A stretch of DNA of 64,000 bases from Chondrus crispus (GCF_000350225.1 NW_005179373.1:310001-374000), one strand, 5' to 3'; numbered from the stretch's first letter, positions 1-11,900 are shown. Program-made: numbers and translations. Notes: a model not told the origin generated them from the letters alone.

Positions 1-480
1 AAACATCCAGGTGCTCCTGTTAAGTCGAATGGAGTCACCAAGTATTCGTATTGTCCGTACCTCGTCCTAAAAGCAGTTTTCTCTATGTCTGAGTCTTTCA
101 GCCTTATTTGATGATATCCAGATCTAGGATCCAGCGTCGAGAAGTATTTAGCTTTACCGACTTGATCCCATACTTCATCAATTCTTGGTAATGGAACCTG
201 GTTTTTATCGTTTTTTTTGTTCAATGCTCTGTAATCTATAAACATTCGGAGAGTTCCATCTTTTTTAGGTGTAAATAGTACTGGACTTCCCCAAGGGCTT
301 ATGCTTGGTCTGATAAATCCTAGGGATAGAGCCTCTTCAATCTTTTTTCATTTCTTCAAGTTCTTTTCTTGAGAGCTTATAGATTGGCCCCATCTTGGGT
401 TTTGCACCTTCTCCAAATCTATACTCATTTCTACCGATTGTTTTGGCGGTAGTCCATGCCGTAACTCTTTGGAAACACAT
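1..480 (-). pseudogene. Reverse transcriptase fragment of the left gypsy element
   Basis: Minus-strand translation gives the N-terminal half of a Ty3/gypsy reverse transcriptase: a segment reading [20 protein letters not shown], then [25 protein letters not shown] and a final segment before the window edge. These are the conserved blocks before the catalytic YxDD box, which would lie outside the window. The frame is damaged around 330-345, where the reading phase changes near a T-rich run. It lies directly downstream of the protease segment, as expected for a pol polyprotein. Confidence 0.85.
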
Positions 481-504
481 CTTTGTATTCTTCCATCATA
501 CCCT

Positions 505-990
505 TTAATTCTTCATTTTTAAGCTCTTCACGACCTTCCCCTGTTCTTTTTTCTTCACTGTTTTTAATACTACATGATATATCATACTCTTTTGCTTTTT
601 TGCTAGTCTCACGAGCTGCTTACTCGTCAACATGAATGTAGGGTGGGATTCCCCATGTTGAAGAGCCTCTGCGTCCAGAGTTATTACTCCAGATCCTTCT
701 TTGAGAAGCATACGGTTATCTTTCCAGTTGATTATTGGGTTGGCTTCAGATAGCCACGCCTTGCCTAAGACTAAGTCGTAGGCGATCCAGTCCACTACGT
801 ATGGCCGTACGTTGATGGTAGCTTCTCCAATCCGTATGTTTAGATTCTCGCAACACCGTTCCGTTGGAACTAGTGTTCGGTCCCATAGTTCTGCATTGAG
901 ACTTGTTTTCTCTCCTTTCATTTTCAATTTTTCTGCATATTTCTTTGAGATTACGATCCCCTCTCACCCACTATCCACAAGGATGTTACA
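505..990 (-). pseudogene. Retropepsin-like protease region, stopped at its active site
   Basis: The minus-strand frame contains the retropepsin core: ILVDSG around 966-983, then a second block around YDLVLGKAWLSEANPIINW, typical of gypsy aspartic proteases. The codon straight after DSG (964-966) is TGA in the same frame, so the enzyme cannot be made in one piece. The open part (505-927) follows that stop. Between this region and the RT there is a lysine-rich stretch. Assignment rests on motif order and the catalytic D-S-G. Confidence 0.75.
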
Positions 991-1246
991 TGAGAAGTTG
1001 GCGGTACTACAATGTACCCCTCCCATGTAAACCAGTAGGCTTTGTCTCTGTGATTTTCTCCTTTTCCTGTATGGTGAAAATGCACATAGTTCCACAGTAC
1101 TATTTTCTCTACTTGATATCTCCGACCTAAGGTCTCCTTTATGTGCTTTTTGTATTTTCTGGTTTTTGTGTTTTTTGATTTGTTTTTATGGAAGTAGGCA
1201 ATTTTACAAGTTTCCACTGATGTGCCGAGACCCTTCAGTGGAACTG

Positions 1247-2161
1247 CTAGTTTTTATGAGGATATGACTTGTTGTTCATGAAAGGCTTGTTGTAATGGTT
1301 ACGCGCTATGCAGTTTGATTTTGCACATACGAAACATAACCTGTTTTCGATTCTCCGCTTTTTCTCTTCGTACGAGAGTGTATTGCTTTTCTGATAAGGA
1401 TTGTTTCCTATCTGCATTGGTGTTGGTCCGCCGATAAAGTTTGAAGTAGTCCTACTCATTCCAAAGAATCCTTGGTTGTTTGTGTAGTGACTGTCAAGTC
1501 TTTCTGCGATTTTCATTGCCTCTTGTAACGACGAGCTCGTGGCAGAACCCTAGGGTTCTGCCCTTTATACTTCAACACGTGTTCGAGTTTTCAGTCCTTG
1601 GTTGTAATGGAATATTTGTTCAGCCATAGTCATTGATGGAATTTGCAGTAGCCATTTTGAGAATTCCCTGTTGTATTCAGCCACTTGGGTTAGTTTACCC
1701 ATCTGTTCTATATTGCTAAGTGTTTTCCTGGCGGTAAGCTCCCTGTTTACTGGTTCGAGGTAGCTAAGGATCTCTCTTTGGAAGACCTCATATGTCTGTA
1801 GCGGCGTGCTGTTCAGAGTGACTAGTTCCCACCATTGTAATCTTGCTCCTCCCATATAGCTCACTGCGTCCTTGATACGGTTGATGTCGTTGGGTACATT
1901 TGGTTGCGTTGAAAATATGTTGTCTAAACTTTTAAGCCAGCTTCGCACGTTTAGATCTGTAAACTTTTCCGGTTTACTTGTTTTTAGTCTTTCAATGTGT
2001 ATTCCACTTTGATTCATACCAGCTGTAGTTTGGTTTGTTATTCTAACCTGGTTATGTAGTTGTTGGTTTTCTTGGATAGTCTGAGCTACTTGCCCCTGTA
2101 ATGCAGCGATCTGTTGTTGCATTTGGGCCAATGCATTTTCGGTGTCCATTATTAATAACAA
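1247..2161 (-). pseudogene. gag of the left gypsy element
   Basis: The start is ATG near 2149 (MDTENALAQMQQQ), giving a coiled, Gln-rich N-terminus followed by a retrotransposon gag domain (WLKSLDNIF...MGGARLQWWELV). The frame reaches TAA at 1565-1567 and a second in-frame TAG soon after, then continues in the same frame through LQEAMKIAERLDS, a conserved gag block. It ends in a knuckle-like CFVCAKSNCIARNH. The in-frame stops flank a short palindromic sequence near 1545-1562. Gag would package the element RNA into virus-like particles. Confidence 0.75.
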
Positions 2162-3865
2162 TGGTAATATTGCAAGGTTACTGTGTCTGTGAATTAATTA
2201 GTGTGTAAGCACTTTTTGTTTTCAACTCAAACAAATTTTTTTATTACTAGGCGCTGAGAGTACTTCTTGTAATGGGAAATGGTTTTCACAATCTATTTGG
2301 CCGATACCTTGGGGGGGTTGGCAATAGTGTGCCAGCGGTTGATAGAGCCTTTCTGAGATGCCAAGTGGACCAGGCGGAGCTGTTCGGATTTGCACCATAT
2401 ATGCCCAGGGTCGCCCCTTTGGACGTTATAAAGTAACATATTACTGTAATTAGTATGACAAAGCTCACACTTAAAATTAAATATTTTTTGTACTCCTTCT
2501 CCAAATACTGTACCGCATTATTAAATCCCCGTGCATTAATAAATGCCTTAATGTGGTCCTCTGTTAAGTTATGCTCGTGCCACGCCTGACGTGTAGGCTT
2601 ACACGTATTGCCCGCTGAACACTTGGTCCCACTTCGCCGTGCGGATTAGGTCAATGGTTGGCCCGCGGTCCAATTCTTGGCCCTCGAGCCCCGCGATAAA
2701 ATTAACTTCGTTTTTTAGTACTGTACTCTCCGGCACCGTAGAAACATGCACTACTTTAGCTTCCTCGAGAGAGGGGCTCTTTTCTTTTTCGACACGTGTC
2801 ACCGTTGTGACTTCTGTGACTTCAGCCTCGTCGGCCTTACTGTCAGCCTCTGGCTTACACCCTGTAAATGTAATAGGAAAATAGCGGTTAAAACGCGGTT
2901 AGCGATGCTACCAGAATTCACGTGCCCGATGGACATGCGGACAAGGTTTTGGATTGTTTGACTTACTTTCAAAGTTTCGGTTGGTTTTGGGTTTTTTGAC
3001 TTAGAGGTTCTAATTAACGCTCTGTCTTAGTCCGGTTGGGGGCTCCGATGGTTAGTCGGTTGTTGTGCGTGCATCTCCAACTCCCGGTCGCTCCGTCGCT
3101 CCAAACCGGGACCTTTATAGAACTCTAGAACGTAGCTACTCTACAGGTGGAATAGCCTAGACTACACTAATATCAAACTTTTCCATTAAAAAACCTACTA
3201 ATATGCTTCTTCTGGCCATGTTCTCACTCCTCCTCCCGTCTCACCATGGTCCTCGTCGCCTGCAGGATCCCCTTCGGATCCTGCTGGCGCTGACCGGGTC
3301 GTCCTCCGTGACTCTTTTCGGTATAGAGTTCCCATTTCTTTACAAGAGGACGACCTCTCGGTCATGGTGAGCCCTGTGGTGACGTGTACTGTACTGTACA
3401 CGTCATGTACAGTACGCCCCTGTCCCGCTCAGCTCTTAACTACAGTCTAAAGTTTACTGTCAAGAGGCTGAGCGGGACCCGGTCTTTACACTCACCCTGC
3501 GCAGCTGCAACCACAGAGCAACTTTACAGTGAAGGGGAGTCCCACAACTCCCGAACAAAAAGGCATAAAATTAAAAAACTACTTCTGACTGCAAGGCTAT
3601 CAATACGTTTTTCCAAGGAGCCACGTGGGAATGACATTGACGACGTCGTCAATGTCATTCCCACGTGGCTCCTGCGTACGCAGAACTGCCTCAGAATTGA
3701 TATACAGAGTCAGCTCATGACAGTAGAGCTACTGCTGGTAGTCGTCCTGAGCACCAAAACAGGACCCAAAGATCGAACATTTTACTGCAAAAAGTGGATT
3801 ACAGAATATGAATGAGATATTTTGCCACTGCCACCTCAGCATTGACGTTCGATACTACCGCTCTT
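2162..3865. other. Gene-poor stretch with hairpins
   Basis: No convincing gene. A minus-strand frame at 2599-2802 encodes an acidic, unrecognised peptide. The segment holds a GTAC hairpin around 3383-3406 (arms gacgtgtac/gtacacgtc), an inverted repeat with 12-bp arms at about 3422-3433 and 3467-3478, and a long perfect palindrome listed separately. Confidence 0.5.
3616..3673. repeat. 58-bp perfect palindrome
   Basis: The two 29-bp halves are exact reverse complements with no spacer, centred between 3644 and 3645 in CGAC/GTCG. It contains CACGTG boxes symmetrically placed in both arms. Confidence 0.95.
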
Positions 3866-4256
3866 TCAAATTGTCTTTAGACGCCGTAACTGAGTTCTGC
3901 GCTTTGCGATGAGCCTCCTTCTCCACATGGGACGCAACTGAGGCTCAAAGGCGTCGAACGAAAGACCAGGCAGAGCAGTCGTGTAAAGTGTGCAGATGTA
4001 CGGCTTGAGCGCGTGCAGCTTCGCGGAAAGTTGCACCGTTTTGAACGATTTGAGCCGCAGCTTCAAGTCTCTGTTCTCGACATTTGGGTGGAGAGGGACG
4101 TGTCATAATGGTTTTGGTTGGGGAACCAGGGGGACAAGTCGTTGGGATAGGAACATAGTCCAAGTCGCAGTTAAGTTTTGAATGAGGAGCTGTTTTTGAA
4201 GGCCAAAACGGGAGGGATATTTGAAATTGATCTCCGCAGAAAGTCCCCTTTTTCAA
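3866..4256 (-). pseudogene. HTH-domain transposase relic
   Basis: The minus strand reads a helix-turn-helix-like segment, REQRLEAAAQIVQNGATFRE followed by AARAQAVHLHTL, resembling the N-terminal DNA-binding region of pogo/Tc1-type transposases. The frame then shifts, and the continuation in the second frame reads FDAFEPQLRPMWRRR. No DDE catalytic domain follows before transposon copy A begins at 4351. It is probably the remnant of an older DNA transposon. A fortuitous HTH-like match is possible. Confidence 0.35.
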
Positions 4257-4350
4257 AGAAAAGAGGTATTTTGCTGTAATGCGGTCCGTTGAGAACGCTG
4301 GTGGGAATAGTTTTTATTTTTATCCCTAAGATTCAAGTGAATCGAACTTA

Positions 4351-7300
4351 ATATCCCTAGTGTTGAATTAATGTACGGTACACCGTACATTAACTTTAAC
4401 GGTCGATAGTACATCCCTGGGAGTCCTATGGGACCAATCAATCACACAAGCGGACTGGGAAGAGCATCAACGGTACACACACGAAGTATCAGCGAACATG
4501 GACCACTACAACATTCTTTTTTGACCGCTGGAAAACTACTACTTGAAGACCATTTTAGAGCCCGCAAATGACTTATGTACGGTACATCGTACATATGGAA
4601 ATGTTCTATCTACTTCTGCGCATGCCTGAGGACAAAATCGTTCTCACAGACCTCGTATGAGGCCTTGTAGAGTCATCAGAGGGCCCCTTGTGACCTCTCC
4701 GGGGTCGCGGAGGTGTCCGAGTCTCACCCACGGAATCAGATATTTCGGACAAACGGTCTGACCTGCCCCGAGTGACACTTATTCTTCCTTTCATTTCACG
4801 TTGCTCTAGTCTCTTGTTAGCATGCCACATGTCCCAACAGGACCTTCGCATTCCGTGATACGTCCTTACACACAAATGTGTTTCACATTGAGTGCATTTA
4901 AACGATGAACGATGTCCTCTGTAACTGCTACCATTCTTAACATTCATGCCGCATAAGGCACACCACTGCTCTGCTAGCATCTGCTTTTGGCAATGTCCAT
5001 GAACATGTAGGCGCAATCGCACTCCCTGCACAATGTTAAAAAATACTAGCCGATTGCGTTTCTTTTTCGGGCAAGCTCACGAAGTTGAGCAATCTCACTG
5101 TCATTCACGACCACTGTGGGCGACTCCTCTACGTTTTGGAAACTCTGCCGCAAGGTGTCTGCAAATCGAAGCAACTCCGTGCACGCTTCAAAGCAAAAGT
5201 GGGAGAGGGACTCCACATTGTTGAGATTCTGCCTGTACAAATTCACATTTTGGAAGCTACAGGGGTTTTCCATTAGATCCGGTCTCTCGCTCATCCTGTA
5301 TGCGATAAAGGCATTGACAAACAGAGTCTTTAGAGTTTGCCCAACCACTTTCTGTTCCCATTTAAAGGATGCTGATGGACTGCGCATCATGGCACGTGCT
5401 TGAGCGCTTCCGTCAACTCCTCCCTTAGTTTTCGAATAAAAACACTGCACACTGTGCTTGAGCAGCTTCAAAGGTACAAAGGGCTGTCGTTACTGTACGC
5501 TTGTGTTCAAGGCCTTCCATATTTGTAACCTCGACTTCAGCACTTATTTTATGTCCGCCGCAACGAAGGGCGGGAACTGTTCCGGGCTATCGAAAGCCCA
5601 ATTTAGTAGACTGTTTCTATTGAGCTCAAGAACTCGTGTTGCTTCTTCTAATATTGCGGAGGGGGCCTTAATTAAAGTGCATGACAGTAGGGCCGCTTCA
5701 GAGCATGCAACATAAAGTACGTAGCTGACCCGCAGGACTACCATTTGCTGTATAACCTGTCCTATGTGCGCACGCGGCACTCTGTCTAGAAAAGAGAAAG
5801 TTCCCATTTTAACGCAGGGAAGATCAACTGAAGCATTGGAGACTGCAGTGGACTGAGACGATGCAGCAATGCTCGTTTTGATTTCCACGCTGCATACATG
5901 CAGCAAAGGATCTGTATCCCCTGTTGTGTTAAATGCCGTCTGATTCAAATCTATGAGCGCCACCCCATCTGGTGAGCATGCCAGCCATCGATACTGCTTA
6001 TCCCCAAACATACCACATTGAAAAATGGCCCTAACAAAAGGCTTTGATCGTATCTCATTCATGGCGGCGTTCTCCGTCACTGTTCCACGCATCATAGATT
6101 CTGTAGAGCGAGAAGTGCTGATCCAACTTGCTGCTAAGAGTTGAAAGCTTTCTGCCATGGTTCACTCATGGAATTCTACATCTGTTACCTCAAGTTGTGA
6201 TAGAGTTTCTGAGTTATTCAATAAAATTGTTCCAGTCATTGTCCCCGTGATACGGAACTGTCGGAGAACAAACCAATCCGCACACCTCTGGTCTAAAGTT
6301 AGAACAACTGTATTATTTAAGCAGTGCGATTCGACCAAGTCCCTGTTGTCATGCGAGGTAGCCGGCGGGACAATCAACGTGCCATCGTTTGCTTTTCTCG
6401 TGAATAACAACTCAGACATAGACATTGAGCGCGGAACAGCGACCCAACAATTAATCAATTTGGACAAGCAACTGGGTAGAGACTAAACAAAGCGAAGCGT
6501 TTTTGCGAACTTCTTTGTGCCCCTTTCCCTCAGTGCGACAGCTGTGACGCGTGCCATGCGTCAACACAGTGTGTTGATGCCAGTGTCCTCATCTTTGAAC
6601 ACTTTCTCAGCACGCTTGCAAAGGTTACCATTTTCGGATTGTCATCTATTATTAACGCATTTTCCCGATCGTACAGCATAGTAGAGTTTCTGGATTGCAT
6701 CTGAATGGAGTTACTCGCCCCATCGCTGCGTCGCTCTCATCAATATCCGTCCTTGCAGGATCAAATTGGGAAGCCCCCACGAACAGATGGCACCTCAACA
6801 AGTGCTCAGGCATTATAAAAATAAAACCCATTCCTTTCCTAGCTAGACTTGGGATCATGCTCATTTTTCCATAGCCGCTGTCTGCTGTAATCACAAACCC
6901 AGAGAGAGATTCTTCGCCCCGAGCATCCACTACTGTGTCGATTAACCTCTCCACATTACATGCTTGTGATTCTCCCCTAAGCCTAAAGCGAACCATTAGG
7001 GTCACGCGAAATATGGCATCAGCAAGGGGGTCAACGGAATGCCCTTCTTTGTTGGCTTTCCTTCAACTTATTGTTTTAACTTGATTGTCACTTGCCCTTG
7101 TCCCGTACAGGTCGTCGTCGAGGGTAGCAAAAGTATAAGAAGGTGATAAAAAACCTTACAAGACACACCGTATGCTGCCATTTCAAACTCAGAAAGCCGC
7201 ACTGTCTGATCCCTTTGAGAGCATCAGACATTCTCACCACTACATCCACGTCCTGTCGTGGAGAATGCTAAAATATTTGCGGACAGATAACGCACTAGGG

Positions 7301-8360
7301 ATAATGGCAGTACAGGGCAGTCTAGCTTCTGGAGCAACTCACGGGTCTTCGCTGAATCCGGAGCACTGCGAGAAGAAAAAACAGCGAGGAATGCGTACAT
7401 GTCTGCGCGGTCTACAGTTCCAAGGCTTGAGTTGGTCATGATAAGTCTTTTGTTTGTCCACAGGCTGCACTTGCGAACCAACTCATCGCAAAACAAAACA
7501 ACGTAGCTCGACCGGGCGTGATGTAGCTGCCGAACCCTTAATTCCGTTTTCATGCGTTCAAGAGCAACGCGGGAGAATAGGCGTGCGCGTTCTGATAGAA
7601 CGGAATTTGTAAAGTCGTTTTCGAGCTTAACCGGCTGTTCGGTGACAGATTGAATCCTCCACCCTGCCGTATGCGCAGTACCATCTCTTCTAGCTCGTCC
7701 CCCTCTGCCACTTCCGGCCACACGTCCACCAGCTCTTCTCCTTGCCAGCGAGCGTCCTCTTCCAGACCGTCTTCCTCGTGTAGAGCGGGCTTGAGCAGTA
7801 CACCCAGGCGTTGTTACGGCCAGAGGGGTATCTAGAGCGGCAGAAAGTCTTGCGTTTTCTTCAAAAGTGGTTGCGGGCTGTATAAGCTGATCAAGGGGGA
7901 TGGAAGGGATCGCAAGTTGCTCTTGCCCACCGTTAGAGCTAGTGGCGGGGGCGAGGGCGGGCTGAGGGAGTGTTGGGTTCATGATCTGTTGTTGCGGTGG
8001 TTTAGGAACCTCCAAGAGAGTATGAGTACTACTCCGAAGGTTGGAGAGTTTGCTGGGGGTCCTACTTTGGCTCGAAGGGAGATTTAAGGTGCTTCAAATG
8101 GTGACCGAGCTTTTTGAGACACATCATTCTGTCTGTATTGACTTCCAGCAAAAAATGAACACGTGGATGGTTCTCCGCAACCCACGCTTGAAGATTGTTC
8201 ACTCACAAATGGGATTGCTACACTTGTCTAGAAGTTAAAGTCGTTCAAAGATAGTCCTAAAACGGCCTTTTTGTACGATAGACCGTATATAATTGACATT
8301 TCAAAAATTATGAATCGGCAGTTATGTACGGTACACCGTACATTCTAACACTAGGGATAT
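4351..8360 (-). mobile_element. piggyBac-like transposon copy A with YqaJ-like insert
   Basis: Ends are defined by inverted repeats: ATATCCCTAGTGTT at 4351-4364 and its reverse complement near 8347-8360. Each is followed inward by the palindrome ATGTACGGTACACCGTACAT (4371-4390 and 8324-8343). Between them lies a single minus-strand transposase gene in pieces. I found no TTAA duplication at both ends. The element is about 4.0 kb and sits 253 bp from copy B, whose ends are unrelated. Confidence 0.75.
4606..8015 (-). pseudogene. piggyBac-like transposase with inserted YqaJ-like nuclease (copy A)
   Basis: Order on the minus strand: an Arg/Gly-rich N-terminus (8015-7224); Asp1 in FATLDDDLYG near 7111-7119; Asp2 in VITADSGYGK (Asp codon 6880-6882); a YqaJ-like PD-(D/E)XK module (6467 to about 5700) with DWFVLRQFRITGT, MMRGTVTEN (Glu near 6074), CSPDGV (Asp near 5969), SVEIKT (Glu near 5885, Lys near 5879) and GQVIQQM; then Asp3 in KTKGGVD (5412-5414), followed by VNAFIAY. 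The C-terminus has a Cys/His-rich finger (CALCG, CTQCETHLC, about 4800-4990). Asp2-Asp3 spacing is about 489 codons, against about 100 in the moth piggyBac. Stops at 6162-6164 and 5544-5546 and at least two frameshifts make this copy inactive. All nuclease signature residues are still present. Confidence 0.75.
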
Positions 8361-8613
8361 GACAATGATTGTGTTTTCAGAGGTCCATGGCTTGGAAATC
8401 ACCAATAATTTGAAATGTTCGGAATTTGGGTCATATTCGGTTTTTGGGTTACCCCCCCTTTACGGGATCTGAAATTGACCTTGAACACAGAACGCACACA
8501 GTCGCTCCATCAGCCATCAATTTGGTCTTGGGCTGAACAGAGTATGAAGAAAATACACGTGTGCTCCCTGTAGATCTCGACTTATCGTTCGTTGAGGAAG
8601 GTGACCTCCCTCT
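8361..8613. other. Spacer between transposon copies A and B
   Basis: Short stretch with no gene or repeat that I can support. Confidence 0.5.
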
Positions 8614-8820
8614 CCCCATGCAAGCTGCGTGATGATTTTTGATCACGCTGGCGATACGTGAAATTTCGTGATTTTGGGTGAATCACGATTACTGCGTGAA
8701 CATCACTCTGTGCAGCGTGAAGTTCACCTGGTCAATGCGTGAACGTCTTGCTGCAGAATCACGCTGATCACGAAATTGATCACTCTTTTCACGCTCATCA
8801 CCCAAAACATCTACTTTGTC
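8614..8820 (+). repeat. Left terminal inverted repeat of copy B, CGTGA-rich
   Basis: It matches 13112-13318 in inverted orientation. It contains about eleven CGTGA pentamers in both orientations, many extended to GCGTGAA or GATCACG. Such subterminal arrays commonly serve as transposase-binding sites in DNA transposons, which is the likely role here. Confidence 0.85.
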
Positions 8821-8931
8821 GCTCAAATCGAGTCAACTGTACCAAGGCTAGCTAATTGCAGATCAGGCCGTGTGAACAAAACTGACAGTTGTGTTGCATA
8901 CGCAGTGCTCCTCTCGACTTTGATAAACACT

Positions 8932-11900
8932 ATGCGCAAGATTTCTGCGTTTCAGCCGTCCCCAATCCGATCTCAGAGATCGTCGCCATCTGACCACTGC
9001 GAAGCACGGGAGAGTTCAACGTTAGCACATAGACCTGATGGCCGAGTCAGTTTATCTGCTGAACGAGTACCAAGAACGGCGTCACACCAAAATATTTTCA
9101 GGGATGTTAACACGTCTGATGGTGAAACAATATGTCGTAAGTTGCAATTTGACACTCTATCGGATGTACAACGCGACAGCTCAAGTGATGACAGCAATGC
9201 CCGGGATCCAGACTGGTCCTTCACACCGATAATGGAACAAAATGGAAATACGGGTGTCGGGGAGGCCTTTGGCAGTTCCTCAGAAGAATCGGCTTCCTCA
9301 GTAGCTGCTTCAGATACAGTTACAAACGCAGAAGTAGTGCACTTGTTTCAAGACCTAGGAACTCCTAGCCACTCCTCGCTTCCGACGTGCACAGTTCCAA
9401 ACGAACTTGATGAACGAACAGTTGGTACTGAGGATCACTGGTCATCCATTTTTTGTGAGAATGCCGTGCAGCTCTATGGTTCCTCCGAGATGCATTTGAT
9501 GCAGTCTGAGGCTGTTGAGGATATTCAAAACGAAAGCTCGCTGGAAAGGACTGCAGCGCAAAGAAATGGAGGCCTGTCTTCGTGGAACTATAGCTCAGCA
9601 TTTGAAAATGTTGAATTAGGTGTGGATTATATGAACAAATCTTTTGCTGAGCGGTTTGTATCTGAAAGCAATATGGTTCTGGACAATGTTCTTAACGAAG
9701 TGCTTGTGATATGCGGTATTAGAGGGACAACGTCGTTGACTTCAATAACACGACTTCAACTTTTTGAAATGTTTTTACCGGAGAGCGTACTTCAAAAACT
9801 AATTGCACACGTGAACAGAGTGCTAAGAACGACTAAGAAAAATCAGCAACTCTAGCTGAGTTAAAGTGTGCCATTATAACTCATGTATTGGCCACTTCGT
9901 ATGGTGGCAGTGTTGGGTCATCACTGCTCCTGCGAACAGGGAGTTCTTCTATCAGACGAGAATAACTGGTGACCGGTATATGCAAATATGGTCTGCACTA
10001 AGTTGCACATCCAGAAAACGGCAGCGCGTGCAGACATACGGTGAGGGTTGGTCAAATAAGCCTCTTCTTGGAAACGGTTTAATAACTGAACTAGAACAAC
10101 AATTTGCAGCAGTCAATAGGCGTCTTGTCTATATTCCCGGAAAGACAATATTTAGTCTGGACGATGATCACCAGCGACTCCGTTCGAGAGCAGTAACAGA
10201 GCTAACAAATCTTTCGCGAATCAACAATCCCCAGAAAGCTCTTGGTCCAGTCAACAATGCCGTGTGTTCCGCTCTAACGTCAACATTTATTGCAGGTCAT
10301 TACTCCAGACCCGGTGAAAAAATCATCCACGTTTGGCAGCGCCTCGTCCAATTTATTCAAGGTGCTGCTACGCCTGGATCTAAATCCCCTATGTGTGACG
10401 CCATATTTGCTTCAGATCGCGGCTATAACTCGCGAGAGACAATCTCTTTTATCAACGAACGGCTTGGTGCCACTGGCATTGGCACACACAAAAGATCTCT
10501 TGACTATCCATTCGTCTTCGGGGACGGACCGGTAAGAAAGAGGCACAAAGGAATGGTAATAAGCGAACGTGGATGCCGGGCTGTATACTCGGCCACTAGG
10601 AAGCCCTCATCAAGTCAGGGAAAGCCCGTGCGAGCAGTTGTATACCGTGAGAGCTGCAGTGGAAGAATTGCTGCAGTTTACCATAACAACTCCCGCTTGT
10701 TTGGTGCTCGTTTGTTCACCCTCATTCCTAAAGCTGGGTACCAAAACTTTAACACTCCCCAAAATATTCGCAACCTTCACGAGGTATACAGCGCGGCAGG
10801 TACTGAGAACATCGCCGGAAGGATCCTGATTCCAACGCGCTCGTCTTCTGGAGACAGGTTTTTTCCTTTTCTGAAAGTGTCCCTGACACTTCAGGAAGTT
10901 AATCACTTCACATTACTACAGGCAGAAGACCCAGGCTGGTTTCTTGCGAGAGCTTTTCAGTTCACGTCAAGAACAACGCACACCTTCATATCGTGTATTG
11001 CGTCTGACTTCGAGAAAAATGTCGCCGCTCTTTCCTCTGTTATTAGTGGAATGGTCGTGATGGTTGGTGCAACTGCATTACCGCAAGACAATTCACAAAC
11101 TGAATTACTGATAAAAGAGAAGTAGGATGCCGTTATGGATGGATTGAGAATGCAAAAACGAGCACAACCAAGCGCCACTGCCCAGCAAGCTTCGGTGGAT
11201 CGAGTCATGACCTGCACTTCTGCGTCCTTTTCAGCGCTTCGAAAGGACGAACTGCTTATTGTACTGGAAAATGTAAGACACCGCCAACCTGTCTCAAATA
11301 GAAAGCAACAGCTAATTGATAAGATTATTCAGCTGCAGAGGAATGTGGCAGATGGAACAGAAACTTTAAATATCCAAGAGGCAAGCAATGAAACAGAGTG
11401 CGAACAGGAAAAGAAAAGGCTTTGTAACTCTCTCCTTGAAACTTCGTTAAACACATGGTTCATGAAGCCACTTATGAGCACTGCGGGCATGAAGGAGGGA
11501 GCATTTAATGAACACCAGATTCTCAAGTCCCTAAAGATGTTCTTTGACAAAAACAAAGTACAGGATGTGACACGAGTCTGTATTGCGGGCGAGCCAAACA
11601 TTCTAAGTGCACTTGCGTACGATTACAAAATTGAATACTTGCAAACTGTTGGTCTAATTGGCTTCAAGGTAGTGAAGTTAGTTGCTGGGAGCCCTGACGG
11701 TGTTGTGGCCATTTCAGATAATAAGGGGGACGTTTGTGTCGCAGCAGTGGAGATACAGACGATGATTGCCGTTAATACGATCGAGAGAGCAATGAAATAG
11801 AACTTAGGAGCGAGTACAGTTCTTTGACAGTGCTCCCAAACATTGGTAGTAACCAGACATCTGTGAAATTTTTTCATGACTTGGTGCCGACTTCAAGCTA

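Larger units (their letters stand above)
1..2161 (-). mobile_element. Decayed Ty3/gypsy LTR retrotransposon, runs off left edge
   Basis: Read on the minus strand, the order is gag, zinc knuckle, retropepsin, reverse transcriptase, as in Ty3/gypsy elements. The gag start lies near 2161 and the RT leaves the window at position 1. In-frame stops in gag and at the protease active site show it is dead. It is more AT-rich than the GC-rich elements at 24-43 kb, so it is a separate lineage. I could not fix a 5' LTR or primer-binding site to its right: 2162-3200 holds no clear LTR terminus. Confidence 0.85.
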
